Source: a virus. From it: 51,825 nucleotides of DNA. The notes under the pieces are model-generated. The model saw only the letters and a list, made by a program, of their open reading frames with translations, made no database searches and was not told where the DNA came from. The stretch covers positions 1-51,825 of IMG/VR virus record IMGVR_UViG_3300027976_004270. One strand, written 5' to 3'. This document shows positions 18,756-26,615 of the stretch, in pieces; the stretch's first letter is position 1, and each line of letters opens with the position of its first letter. A program made the position numbers and the translations under genes.

Positions 18756-19425
18756 GAAGATGGTCGTGAGGAGGATTGGTCCGCCAGGCGGTCCAGGGTT
18801 TGGTCAAGGTTTTTGGCATCACCCCGGGTGCCCACTGCAATGAGGGACAGCAGCCGCGCGTCAGCTGCGCCGTCCTGACGGTTGATGGCGTGCAAAAAGC
18901 CTTGCAACTGCGCCAAGGTGTAGTCCAGGATGTCGGGGAAATGATGGCCGTTGGAGATCAGCCGCTGGATGGCGTCGAACCAGAGGCCTGTGTCGGCATT
19001 TGCACTGCTGGCGTGAGGCTCTTGGCTTGATCGAGCAGGCCGCCGAGTTTGGGCATCACCGCTTGGGTAAAAAAATCGGCATTGACTTCAATCACCTTGG
19101 CAGCCAGCACGATGGCCTGGTCAGCTGCCAGTTCGTCGACCCACTGGCGCGGCTTGCCCACGGCAATGGCAATGGCCGACAGCAAGTCGTCACCGCGCTC
19201 GCCGAACAGTGCCAGCCAGTCGATCTCTGTCTTGGTCAGGTGCTGCATCACCGGCGAGATGGCCCGCAAAAAAGCAGGCATCTGGCCGACCTTGAGCGGT
19301 TTGATCGCCAAAGTCTCGCCATTGATGCTCAGCTCGAGCGCTTGGGGAACGAGTTTTTCCAAATCGGTCATGGGGGTGGCTCCGCTTTCTGTGGGTCCGC
19401 TTCCTGTCGCTCTTGTTTCGCTCAT
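18752..19425 (-). CDS. Tail assembly chaperone GT-type fusion via programmed -1 frameshift
   Basis: Reading the G-type frame to the T_TTT_TTT site at 19075-19069 and slipping back one base gives 119 + 105 = 224 residues with no stop until 18752. The -1 frame has no ATG of its own, yet encodes a plausible helical protein (LWFDAIQRLISNGHHFP, then LAQLQGFLHAINRQDGAADA). Its stop overlaps the ATG of the next gene, as expected for a real gene. In lambda and many siphoviruses the G/GT pair is made in just this way, and GT bridges the tape measure and tail tube. Joined coordinates: 19425-19069 then 19069-18752. Confidence 0.75.
18958..19425 (-). CDS. Tail assembly chaperone (G-type)
   Basis: 155 residues. 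Position between tail tube and tape measure genes, length and composition match the lambda gpG class of chaperones that coat the tape measure protein during tail assembly. The core includes LELSINGETLAIKPLKVGQM and LTKTEIDWLALFGERGDDLL. Its ATG overlaps the tail tube stop (ATGA). A second methionine at residue 19 (MTDLEKL) is also a possible start. A slippery T_TTT_TTT occurs at codons 118-119, and a continuing -1 frame is present downstream, so this is also the first part of a longer GT-type product. Confidence 0.8.
   Translation of the reverse strand: MSETRATGSGPTESGATPMTDLEKLVPQALELSINGETLAIKPLKVGQMPAFLRAISPVMQHLTKTEIDWLALFGERGDDLLSAIAIAVGKPRQWVDELAADQAIVLAAKVIEVNADFFTQAVMPKLGGLLDQAKSLTPAVQMPTQASGSTPSSG
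19069..19075 (-). promoter_or_regulatory. Slippery heptamer for -1 frameshift
   Basis: Seven T residues on the minus strand, in frame as gaT TTT TTT acc, fit the X_XXY_YYZ rule exactly. A slip by -1 enters the downstream open frame without a stop. I did not fold the downstream RNA for a stimulatory pseudoknot or stem. Confidence 0.7.
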
Positions 19426-20174
19426 AGCTGCACAATCCGGCCAAATTGGCCCAGCACCGCGTCATATGGCTTGCTGGAATCGGCCAAGAGCGAGCCCTCC
19501 AGGTCAAACTTGTTGTAGTCATTGGAGATCAGCGCCAGTTCCTTCAGGGGATCAAACGCCACCCGGTACAACTCCACCAGCACCCGGGCGTTGCTCTGGG
19601 CGGTGTTCAAACCCTCCAGGCGCAGGTAGCGCTCGGGCAGCGGCTGCGTGAAGATGCCGATCTCCGACACATCACCAAAAACGTAGCTGGCTTTGAACGG
19701 CGCGGTAAGGCCCGTGGTGTCCAAAAACTGGATGGCACCGAAATCCGTGTCCGCCGTGTACTGGACTCCCAAGCTCAAAGTAGCCGGTGTTCCCGCACTG
19801 TCCTTGACCACCAGGGTGGAAACCTTGGGATGCGCCAGAAAGTAGCGGTCTCCCACCATTGGGACGGCTCCACCAATGGGCTCGTCGGTGACGCTGGCCC
19901 CTGTGCTGGCTACCGCCGTGCCATAAAGAGCGAGGGCCAGGTTTTCTTTGGTGAACTCCTCGACCGACATGCTCACCGTCGCCGATTTGCTTTTGATCAT
20001 GCGGTGATCGAGCGAACGCTGGCCGGATTGGGACTCGTAATGCTCGAGCACCTCGGTTTTGAGGGAGAGTTTCAGATCGGCCACGTTGCCGGGACTGCGA
20101 ACCTCGATGGGGTTGCCAGACATGTCGCGTTTGCCGAGGTAAACCCGGCCCTGGAAGGATGCGTAGTAGCTCAT
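19422..20174 (-). CDS. Major tail tube protein
   Basis: 250 residues; polymerises into the inner tube of the tail. The N-terminus (SYYASFQGRVYLGKRDMSGN) and the pattern VADLKLSLKTEVLEHYESQSGQ followed by ATVSMSVEEF are characteristic of tail tube proteins of this group. Its composition is beta-rich with no membrane segment or Cys. The gene directly precedes the chaperone pair, the conserved siphovirus order, and overlaps it by 4 bases. A further 4-base overlap couples it to the 65-residue gene upstream. Confidence 0.85.
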   Translation of the reverse strand: MSYYASFQGRVYLGKRDMSGNPIEVRSPGNVADLKLSLKTEVLEHYESQSGQRSLDHRMIKSKSATVSMSVEEFTKENLALALYGTAVASTGASVTDEPIGGAVPMVGDRYFLAHPKVSTLVVKDSAGTPATLSLGVQYTADTDFGAIQFLDTTGLTAPFKASYVFGDVSEIGIFTQPLPERYLRLEGLNTAQSNARVLVELYRVAFDPLKELALISNDYNKFDLEGSLLADSSKPYDAVLGQFGRIVQL

Positions 20175-20368
20175 TTGGAGATCTCCTGTGTTGGTTTGGA
20201 AAGTGAGTGGGCAGAAACGGAAAGAGTGATGGGCTTGGCCACCTTCACACGGCGCGCGACCTGCAGATCAATCAGCCACTGGCCTTGGGATTCGTCAATC
20301 GTCAGGACCGCGCCTGCGAGAAATGGCGCTCCAGCGTGTTCGTGGGGTTTGAGAAGTTCAATTTGCAC
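20171..20368 (-). CDS. Small phage protein, DUF7210-like
   Basis: 65 residues beginning MQIELLKPHEHAGAPFLAGA. The layout, with a strand, an H-x-H-A-G turn, G-A-x-L-x-(I/V)-D and then a Q-W-L helix followed by basic residues, resembles the small DUF7210 proteins found between tail terminator and tail tube genes. Function unknown; probably a tail or head-tail accessory protein. It overlaps the tail tube start by 4 bases. Confidence 0.6.
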   Translation of the reverse strand: MQIELLKPHEHAGAPFLAGAVLTIDESQGQWLIDLQVARRVKVAKPITLSVSAHSLSKPTQEISK

Positions 20369-20395
20369 TGGGCTTCCTCCGATGTGTCGGTTTGT

Positions 20396-20851
20396 TCACC
20401 CAAGCTGCGATATGTCGCCAGCCATGGTGCGGTAAGTGATCTGGTAGCGCGCCGGCATGACAGAGAGGTCTGCGTCTGCGTCGTCCTCCTGCCAGTCGCA
20501 GTCAAGCTCCTGCAGTCCAATGGCCAGGCCATCGACCGCTTTGTTGGCAAAGAGGGCCAGGTGCGCCGCCACCAGCAACTGATCAGCGATGACGTTGGCA
20601 TCGATGGTTTGTCCTGCCATATCCGCCTGGTCTCGGGCCACCGCAGTCAAACGCAGCACCAATTGCCGCTGTACCCGGTCATTGGGGCGATCACTGACCT
20701 GATCGGACTCCGCCACCAGCAGCAATGCGGGCGACTGCTCGCGGGTCACAGGGGTCGTGGGCGATCGGATCAAAGTGGCACCTTGGTTTGATGCCACGTT
20801 TTGGAACGTCGCCATCAGCGTTTGAAGAATGCGTTCTCGAATGGAATTCAT
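20396..20851 (-). CDS. Tail terminator/minor tail protein
   Basis: 151 residues starting MNSIRERILQTLMATFQNV. The N-terminal helix with R-E-R-I, the following PALLLVAESDQVSDRPND strand-turn and the conserved (V/L)-x-L-x-L-T-A-V-A-R-D strand match tail terminator (gpU-like) proteins. These cap the tail tube at the head-proximal end. The ATG at 20851 is preferred to an upstream TTG because AGGG is 9 bases ahead of it, but only 3 bases ahead of the TTG. The plus-strand gene at 20964 separates it from the head-joining gene. Confidence 0.7.
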   Translation of the reverse strand: MNSIRERILQTLMATFQNVASNQGATLIRSPTTPVTREQSPALLLVAESDQVSDRPNDRVQRQLVLRLTAVARDQADMAGQTIDANVIADQLLVAAHLALFANKAVDGLAIGLQELDCDWQEDDADADLSVMPARYQITYRTMAGDISQLG

Positions 20852-20963
20852 GGTCAATGTCCCTTCTCGGCTGGTGGACGTGGCTGGTGGATGGGACTAG
20901 TAGTGGTCGCTGGTGCAGCCTGGCTCCATAAAATGCTCAGACTCAAACAAAAATTTGCACACC

Positions 20964-21596
20964 ATGGCAACCAATGCCCCCAAGAAACATCGCAGCAGCC
21001 AGTCCACACCGAGCAAATACACACTGCGCGTCGAGTTGGCGGAAAGCGAACCCCTCATCTGGCGACGAATCCATATCGACGGACGAGTCCGACTGAGTGC
21101 TTTGCATCACGTCTTGCAAGCGGCGATGGGCTGGAAGGATGCCCACTTGCATGAGTTCGAAATCAGGGACGCGCATTACTGCCCGCCTGACCCCGAGTGG
21201 GACAACTTGGACATGCCAAGGCTGGACGAGAAGAAATTCCGCCTCAACCAACTGCTCGGCACCGGGGACACCTTCACGTACCTTTATGACTTTGGCGACA
21301 GCTGGAGCCACCTCATCACGGTCGAGGCGATTGATGACGTCGACGACCGGTCAGCAAGTAGTGGAAATGCCTGGATTGAGGCAGGTGACTTGGCCTGCCC
21401 ACCCGAGGACAGCGGAGGCATCTGGCAGTACAAAGACTTCCTGAAGGAATTCGAGGACAACCCTTACGGCGAAGACACCAAAGACACCCGGGTTTGGGCG
21501 GGTCTGGATTTCGACCCGGATCTCTATGACCGGTACGCCGCCAACGCTGCCATTGCGCGCATGCTTTGGAATGGCTGGATCAAGATTGGCGCGTAA
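20964..21596 (+). CDS. pRiA4b ORF-3-like protein (insert in late operon)
   Basis: 210 residues with the pRiA4b ORF-3 (MM3350-like) pattern: YTLRVELAESEPLIWRRI, a helix with LHHVLQAAMGWKDAHLHEF, then FTYLYDFGDSWSHLITVE and the tail with YKDFLKEF. The family occurs on plasmids and mobile elements and its molecular function is not established. It is the only plus-strand gene within the head-tail operon and runs against about 26 kb of minus-strand genes, so it is probably an acquired extra gene with its own expression. The ATG at 20964 (MATNAPKK) is preferred; a frame-open start at 20913 has no visible support. No clear ribosome site is seen. It overlaps the end of the next gene tail-to-tail by 17 bases. 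Confidence 0.85.
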   Translation: MATNAPKKHRSSQSTPSKYTLRVELAESEPLIWRRIHIDGRVRLSALHHVLQAAMGWKDAHLHEFEIRDAHYCPPDPEWDNLDMPRLDEKKFRLNQLLGTGDTFTYLYDFGDSWSHLITVEAIDDVDDRSASSGNAWIEAGDLACPPEDSGGIWQYKDFLKEFEDNPYGEDTKDTRVWAGLDFDPDLYDRYAANAAIARMLWNGWIKIGA

Positions 21597-21915
21597 GTGG
21601 TAGGAGGGGCAGCAGTGTTAGGGTCGCCCGGCACTCCGAGCCATCGCCCACCGCCCGCACCTCGCGCACCTCATAGGCCTGACCGTCCACCGACAGGCGC
21701 GCCCTGGCTTTCAAACCGGCAAGACTGCTGGCCGGATAGGTGATCGTGTAATCACGCCCCATGGCCAGTCCGTCGAGCAAGTTTTCATCCGGAGCCCGAA
21801 ATCCGACCTGAGCGAGAATCGGACTGGTGCCCTGGTCAACCACCCAGACCACCTCCTTCAAGAGCCCGGCACTCGCCGCCGAGGCGTAGAGCGATTCGAT
21901 CATGCCCATGGTCAT
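21580..21915 (-). CDS. Head-tail joining protein (gpFII-like)
   Basis: 111 residues. The position directly after the major capsid gene and the all-beta C-terminal part (DYTITYPASSLAGLKARARL then VDGQAYEVREVR) fit the small head-tail connectors that join portal complex to tail. The start is uncertain, with ATGs at 21915, 21909 and 21903 and none with a clear ribosome site. The gene end overlaps the opposite-strand pRiA4b-like gene, so that insertion has not disrupted it. Confidence 0.65.
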   Translation of the reverse strand: MTMGMIESLYASAASAGLLKEVVWVVDQGTSPILAQVGFRAPDENLLDGLAMGRDYTITYPASSLAGLKARARLSVDGQAYEVREVRAVGDGSECRATLTLLPLLPLTRQS

Positions 21916-21938
21916 GCCACAAGTTCAAGCAAGCACGA

Positions 21939-22943
21939 TCAGGCCATGGTCAGTTTGACCAGCACACCCGGGCGGTGGCACATCGGCAGCGGATTGGCCT
22001 GCGTGTGCAGGTCGGTGCCACGCTCAAACTTGCGCGGTTGCTGCTTGGCGTACAAGACCTGTCCGAGCGTGTTGGCAGTCTCGTTGAAGTCCGCCGGTGC
22101 AAAGTAGGTGCTGAAGGTGTCCACCGTGCCCAGCGGAAACGCGTGCGCCTCACCGGCCGCGATGAAACGACGACTCACGCCATTGATGTCGGTGGCCTGG
22201 CCCCGGTATTCCTCGAACGTCAAGCCGCCAAAATTGAAGCCTGCACGCATGTCGTTGATCAGCACCGCTCCCTGCTGCCAGTAGGTATAGGCCTGCTCGA
22301 CCTTGGGGTGGCCCGTAAGGGCATCAAAGAACTCGGGCGAGCACAGCACGTGAATGCCAGTCATGAACTCGCCCTTGAGGTTGTCCTCCAAGTAGCGCAG
22401 CACATCGGCGGTTTTCTTCTTGACGTTGGTGCCGGCGGTGCCCAGATCAAAGTTGATGGCAGCAGCCGTGATGCCAAACTCATCGAACAGGTCGTAAATG
22501 ACCGAGCCGTCCGCATCCAGAATCACGCCCTTCAAGGCGCCCATGCGCAGGTGCTCCAAGGTGATGGCGTGCTTGTTGCGCATGGTCTCCAGGTGGCGCG
22601 CCATCACGCCGGCAATTGACTCCATCTCGGTCTCCGACCCGAAGGCCCGGATGCCCTGAACTTCTTCGGGCAGCACCACATCGTCATGGGGGATGTGGGG
22701 AATCACAAAGGAGCGCACCTTGCGTTTGCCACGCGTACCGACCGTACCAGGGGAGCCCGGCGGCATGGTGGGCAGCAGGTTCAGTACGCCGTTTTGCTCT
22801 TCCACAATCACTTGGCGGGTCCTCACCGGTTTGACAGGAAAGAGGTTCAAGGCCTCCATGCGGCCGTAGCGGTTCGGAATGATGTTGATGGCCGAGGTCA
22901 GCGCTGCCATCGAAAACGCTGGCGAATTGAATGGGTTGTTCAT
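21939..22943 (-). CDS. Major capsid protein (gpE family)
   Basis: 334 residues; the main shell subunit. It matches the lambda gpE family in length and motifs: an N-terminal FSMAALTSAINIIPNRYGRM, the segment RTRQVIVEEQNGVLNLLP, the helix pair with LRMGALKGVILDADGSVIYD, and GFNFGGLTFEEYRG, with the C-terminal CHRPGVLVKLTMA typical of the family. It is encoded directly after the decoration protein gene with a 25-base gap, in the conserved order protease-decoration-capsid. Confidence 0.94.
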   Translation of the reverse strand: MNNPFNSPAFSMAALTSAINIIPNRYGRMEALNLFPVKPVRTRQVIVEEQNGVLNLLPTMPPGSPGTVGTRGKRKVRSFVIPHIPHDDVVLPEEVQGIRAFGSETEMESIAGVMARHLETMRNKHAITLEHLRMGALKGVILDADGSVIYDLFDEFGITAAAINFDLGTAGTNVKKKTADVLRYLEDNLKGEFMTGIHVLCSPEFFDALTGHPKVEQAYTYWQQGAVLINDMRAGFNFGGLTFEEYRGQATDINGVSRRFIAAGEAHAFPLGTVDTFSTYFAPADFNETANTLGQVLYAKQQPRKFERGTDLHTQANPLPMCHRPGVLVKLTMA

Positions 22944-22968
22944 GGTGGGAATTCCTAAAAGGTGGGGT

Positions 22969-23349
22969 TCAAGCCGACTGGCGAATCAGGATGCCAATGG
23001 CTGCCAGGGAGGCGGTTGCAGCGGCCTTTTGTGCGAGGGAAATGCCTACCGGCCAGATCACGGCATTGGAGGCGACCACCGCATGGCGGTTCAGAAACAG
23101 CGCGTCGCCCACGTCAACCAGGCTGGCATCGACGTTGCCCAGCAAAATGCCCACCGGCACTTCTGTGCCATCGGTGGCAGCGGGATCCAGGGCTTTGAGC
23201 TTTGCGCTCAAGGTGTCTCGAGCGACCACCGCGCCCAGCAAAAGGCTCCGACCCGATGCGACAGTTGCCACTTCGCGCGAATAGTTCAGGCTGTCTTCCT
23301 CGTACTTGAGCAAGTCACCCAGGTTGGGGGATTCAGAGATAGCGTTCAT
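22969..23349 (-). CDS. Head decoration protein (gpD-like)
   Basis: 126 residues; stabilises the expanded capsid by binding at three-fold positions. The pattern LNYSREVATVASGRSLLLGAV followed by a short strand-rich tail with PVGILLGNVDASLVDVGDAL is typical. The ATG at 23349 is chosen because GAGG stands 8 bases upstream; an in-frame ATG 8 codons earlier lacks one. It lies between the protease/scaffold gene and the capsid gene, as in lambda. Confidence 0.88.
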   Translation of the reverse strand: MNAISESPNLGDLLKYEEDSLNYSREVATVASGRSLLLGAVVARDTLSAKLKALDPAATDGTEVPVGILLGNVDASLVDVGDALFLNRHAVVASNAVIWPVGISLAQKAAATASLAAIGILIRQSA

Positions 23350-23374
23350 GGTGATGTCCTCGAGGGTTTGCATT

Positions 23375-23863
23375 TCAGGATTTTTGGGTGAGTCGTTTGA
23401 CAGCGGCCATCAGGGCGCCGGCATCGCTTGCATTGACTGGGTTGGCCTTGAGGGCCGCGTCGGGGTGAATGCTTGATGTGATCTCCTCGCTCTGCGCACG
23501 CGATGCCAGCAGGCTGTGGCGCACCTGCGCAGACGTTGCCCCCTGGGCCAGGAACCCGGTGATGCGTTGGCTCTGGCCTGCAAGCTGGCAGAGTTCGGCG
23601 ATGGTGAGCGCCTCGGCCCGGGCGGCCAGTGCCGCGGCCTGACTGGCTGCGGCTTGACTGGCTGCGGCTATTTGCTCGCTGGCCACCACCGGATCAACCG
23701 GTACCGCAATGACGGGAGTGGCGGGAGTGGCGGGAACGACCGGATCTGAGGGCGCTGCAGGAATGACGGATGCTGGAAGCACTTTGGGCTGTTTGCCATC
23801 GTCTTCAGCAGCGGTGTCTGCTGAGCCTGTCGATACAGGGTTCGATGCGGAGTCTTGATTCAT
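23375..23863 (-). CDS. Nested scaffold protein (Nu3-like internal start)
   Basis: An in-frame ATG at 23863 within the protease gene is preceded by AGGAG with a 6-base gap and would yield a 162-residue scaffold (MNQDSASNPVSTGSADTAAE onward). The product is rich in Ala, Gln and Pro, with repeated AASQAA segments and a helical C-terminus. This is the same arrangement as lambda C/Nu3, where the scaffold is made from an internal start. Expression of the short form is inferred from the ribosome site. Confidence 0.75.
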   Translation of the reverse strand: MNQDSASNPVSTGSADTAAEDDGKQPKVLPASVIPAAPSDPVVPATPATPVIAVPVDPVVASEQIAAASQAAASQAAALAARAEALTIAELCQLAGQSQRITGFLAQGATSAQVRHSLLASRAQSEEITSSIHPDAALKANPVNASDAGALMAAVKRLTQKS

Positions 23864-24787
23864 GTGAATCTCCTGTTGGTTTGAAATACAAGTGGCAGTC
23901 ATTGCGCCGGCCGTGGTGGACAACACCCTGGCGGCGCTTTTCTGAACGCGCTGGACTGACAGGTAGGCAGAGAACTCCGAGAGCGCCTGACTCGGACTGG
24001 CCAGCGCATCGGCCAGACCAGAGCGCACCGCATCGGGTCCGAAGAACAGACCCGCTTCGGTCGCGCGAATGGCCTTCGCATCAACTCCGCGCATCGTCGC
24101 GACGTGCTCGACAAAGAGGCTGTAGAGCCGGTCGACTTCTGTCTGCAGCCGAGTCATGGCCGCCTTGTTGATGGGCTCGTGCGGTGACAGATCGTTTTTC
24201 AGGTCACCGGCGGAGATGGCTGTGAAGCGGTAGCCATCTTTGGCATCGCGGGCCGACTGGTCCACATGCATGGCAATCACGCCAATGGAGCCCACACCGC
24301 CGGTCTCCGTCACAAACACCCTGGAAGCAGCGCTGGCAATGGCATAGGCTGCCGAGTACGCACCGTCACTGGCAACAGCCCAGACGGGCTTGATGGCATT
24401 GATGTCGCGAACCTTTCTGCTGAGCTCAAACACCCCGCCGGCCTCTCCACCGGGCGAATCGATGTCCAGCAAAATGCCAGCTATTGCCGGATCGCTCACT
24501 GCCTCATCGAGCATGCTGGCAATCTCACCGTAGGAGGTCAGCCCGGAATGCGCATCCAAGGCCATGGACCTGCGAACCAACGAGCCATGCACCGGGACTA
24601 CCGCAATGCCTGCAGCGTTTGATCCCACACTTTGAGGCGATGCGCGCGCCTGCGGCAAAGCCAGCACTGTTTGAGATTCATTCCAGCCGATACGCGCGCC
24701 CAAGACAGCCAGGATGATGTCGAGTTTGCTGCGGGCAAGCAGAAGCGGCGTCCCGTACAAACGAGACGCCAAATGTGGCAACAACAT
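23375..24787 (-). CDS. S49-family capsid maturation protease with C-terminal scaffold
   Basis: 470 residues. Residues about 60-270 form a SppA/ClpP-like serine protease: DIDSPGGEAGG, catalytic Ser145 in GAYSAAYAIAS and the catalytic Lys197 in SAGDLKNDLSPHEP. It cleaves itself and head proteins after shell assembly. Residues about 310-470 are Ala/Gln-rich and helical, resembling a scaffold domain that has its own internal start. ATG at 24787 is preferred over TTG at 24793, since AGGAA lies 7 bases ahead. The TGA of the portal gene ends 2 bases before it. Confidence 0.93.
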   Translation of the reverse strand: MLLPHLASRLYGTPLLLARSKLDIILAVLGARIGWNESQTVLALPQARASPQSVGSNAAGIAVVPVHGSLVRRSMALDAHSGLTSYGEIASMLDEAVSDPAIAGILLDIDSPGGEAGGVFELSRKVRDINAIKPVWAVASDGAYSAAYAIASAASRVFVTETGGVGSIGVIAMHVDQSARDAKDGYRFTAISAGDLKNDLSPHEPINKAAMTRLQTEVDRLYSLFVEHVATMRGVDAKAIRATEAGLFFGPDAVRSGLADALASPSQALSEFSAYLSVQRVQKSAARVLSTTAGAMTATCISNQQEIHMNQDSASNPVSTGSADTAAEDDGKQPKVLPASVIPAAPSDPVVPATPATPVIAVPVDPVVASEQIAAASQAAASQAAALAARAEALTIAELCQLAGQSQRITGFLAQGATSAQVRHSLLASRAQSEEITSSIHPDAALKANPVNASDAGALMAAVKRLTQKS

Positions 24788-24789
24788 GG

Positions 24790-26289
24790 TCAACTTCCTT
24801 GAGGTGGGATATCGGGGACAGGCTGTACCGGCACCTCAACAGATGCCGACAACTCGTGACGCGGATCCGAGTCAAAGATCAATCCCAGGCCATCGGCACG
24901 CGCGTTGTCAGCGGCAATTTCCCGATCAACGTCTTCTGCGTCATAGCCGTTGGCCGAGATCGCTTCCGAACGACTCATCAACCCCGATCGAATCGCCGCC
25001 TTCATGGCATCGGCTTCTTTGAGGGGATCAACCCACTGCCAACCCTGAGGAATCCACTTGCAGGCCTGGTAGTCACGCCGCCTGGCTGCGATGGCGGCGC
25101 TGTAACCGGGCAAGGTCAATGCACCCTCCAGGACCGCCTGATCCATCCATGCCTGCCAGATCGGTCGGCACAGTTGGTGCACGATCACACCGTGCTGCAA
25201 GGATTCCACCCGCCGCCTAAATTCCAGCAGACCCGCCCGAATGGACGAGTAGTTGACCTGGGTGAGATCGCCGGTGAGCTGCTCGTACGTCACTCCCATG
25301 GCCGCTGCTACCGCGCGAAACTGCATGCGCAGGAATTCCGAGTACGAACCGCCCACATCCGCCGGTTGCGAGAACTTGATGTCTTCACCCGGCTCCAGAA
25401 TCTGCATGGTGCCAGGCTCCATTCCCGCCATCGAAGCCCCATTGGGGTCAGGAAGTCCCTCACCCAGCAGGTTGTCCTCGGGTGCCAGGCGGGTCACAAA
25501 GCCGGCAAACATCGCAGCAGTTTTCTTGCGCACCAATTCGGCGTCGTCATATTGATCCAGGTCGTGCAGCTTCATGAGCGCGCGCGCCAGCCACGGCTCG
25601 CCGCGAATCTGCCCTGGGCGCAAGGGTCGGTACATGTGAATGATCTCGCGCGCATCGACGCGCACCGTGCTCGTGTCGCCATTACCAGACATCGGTGCCA
25701 GAGAACCGTCTTCTGGGTGCGACCGATACAGGTGGTACGCGACTCGCTTGCCCAGGCGGTCAAACTCAATGCCTGCGCGAATCAGATTGCCGTTATCAAA
25801 CGTGGTGTTCATCTGTACCGGCAGGTGCTCGGGCTCCAGAACCTGCAATTGCAGCCCGACGCTCAGTGCATCTTCGGGCCGGCGATAGCGCAGGCGCAGC
25901 AACACTTCACCACCCTCGAGCATGGCCCGGCACGCCATGGCCTGCAGACCGTAAAAGTCGGTCAAGCCTGCCGCGTCCGCCTCGACCGTCCAATTGCGCC
26001 ATAGCGACTGGACCGCCTCGCGCTGCGTCGAGTCCGTCAGCATGGACTGCGGCTTGATGCCCGTGCCGATGGCGTTGGCCACATAGGACTCCAACGCGGC
26101 ATTGGCCCAGGCATTGCGGCGCACCAGGTCACGGCTCTTGGCGCGAAGCTCGCTCTGGTTGAACAGCATGGCGGCCACAGCACCGGGGTTGCCCACTGAC
26201 CAGGCCAATGCCCGACGGCCGCCACCAATGCCGTCGTAGGTTGGTGTGGTGGAGAACAGCCGTTTGCGAATCGCTTTGAACCAGCCCAT
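24790..26289 (-). CDS. Portal protein (lambda family)
   Basis: 499 residues; the 12-mer at the single capsid vertex through which DNA enters. Recognisable by RDLVRRNAWANAALESYVAN with IGTGIKPQ, the stem region RRPEDALSVGLQLQVLEPEH, a long insert with REIIHMYRPLRPGQIRGEP, and the helix FLRMQFRAVAAAMGVTYEQ with LTGDLTQVNYSSIRAGLLEF. The ATG shares one base with the stop of the gpW-like gene (TGATG), a coupling arrangement. The N-terminus MGWFKAIRKRLF is basic, as is common. Confidence 0.94.
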   Translation of the reverse strand: MGWFKAIRKRLFSTTPTYDGIGGGRRALAWSVGNPGAVAAMLFNQSELRAKSRDLVRRNAWANAALESYVANAIGTGIKPQSMLTDSTQREAVQSLWRNWTVEADAAGLTDFYGLQAMACRAMLEGGEVLLRLRYRRPEDALSVGLQLQVLEPEHLPVQMNTTFDNGNLIRAGIEFDRLGKRVAYHLYRSHPEDGSLAPMSGNGDTSTVRVDAREIIHMYRPLRPGQIRGEPWLARALMKLHDLDQYDDAELVRKKTAAMFAGFVTRLAPEDNLLGEGLPDPNGASMAGMEPGTMQILEPGEDIKFSQPADVGGSYSEFLRMQFRAVAAAMGVTYEQLTGDLTQVNYSSIRAGLLEFRRRVESLQHGVIVHQLCRPIWQAWMDQAVLEGALTLPGYSAAIAARRRDYQACKWIPQGWQWVDPLKEADAMKAAIRSGLMSRSEAISANGYDAEDVDREIAADNARADGLGLIFDSDPRHELSASVEVPVQPVPDIPPQGS

Positions 26290-26510
26290 CAGGTGCCCTT
26301 GGTTGTGTTGATCTGGACTTGCCGAGGCGCGCGCGGCAACAAGCCCGTGGCGGCGGACTGCATGAACAGGCCCTTTTGAACCTCGCGCAGGGCCATGCGC
26401 AACTCGTCAACCGATCGGTATTCCACAGTCTTGTCAGCAAAGGTGACCCGGCGTTCGCCCTTGGCCAGTGCGCTCTGCAAGGCGCTGACTTGTTCTTCGG
26501 TGTATGCCAT
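26289..26510 (-). CDS. gpW-like head-tail joining protein
   Basis: 73 residues beginning MAYTEEQVSALQSALAKGER. The helix-turn-strand pattern (RVTFADKTVEYRSVDELRMA) matches lambda gpW, which plugs the portal and lets the tail attach. Its position between terminase large subunit and portal is conserved. The start is set at 26510, because upstream in-frame codons run into the terminase stop region and read as a low-complexity basic sequence. Confidence 0.85.
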   Translation of the reverse strand: MAYTEEQVSALQSALAKGERRVTFADKTVEYRSVDELRMALREVQKGLFMQSAATGLLPRAPRQVQINTTKGT

Positions 26511-26615
26511 GGGTATTTCTTTCAAGCCCGCGCGTTCGGCTTTAGGTCGGTGGTGTCGGTAAGAGGGCCGGTGGGCAAGCAAACCGGCCCGCGTGGGGCA
26601 AACTACCTATCTGGC

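Noticed and set aside
23375-24793. TTG at 24793 as protease start
   Set aside because: The AGGAA site is only a base or so from the TTG but 7 bases from the ATG at 24787.
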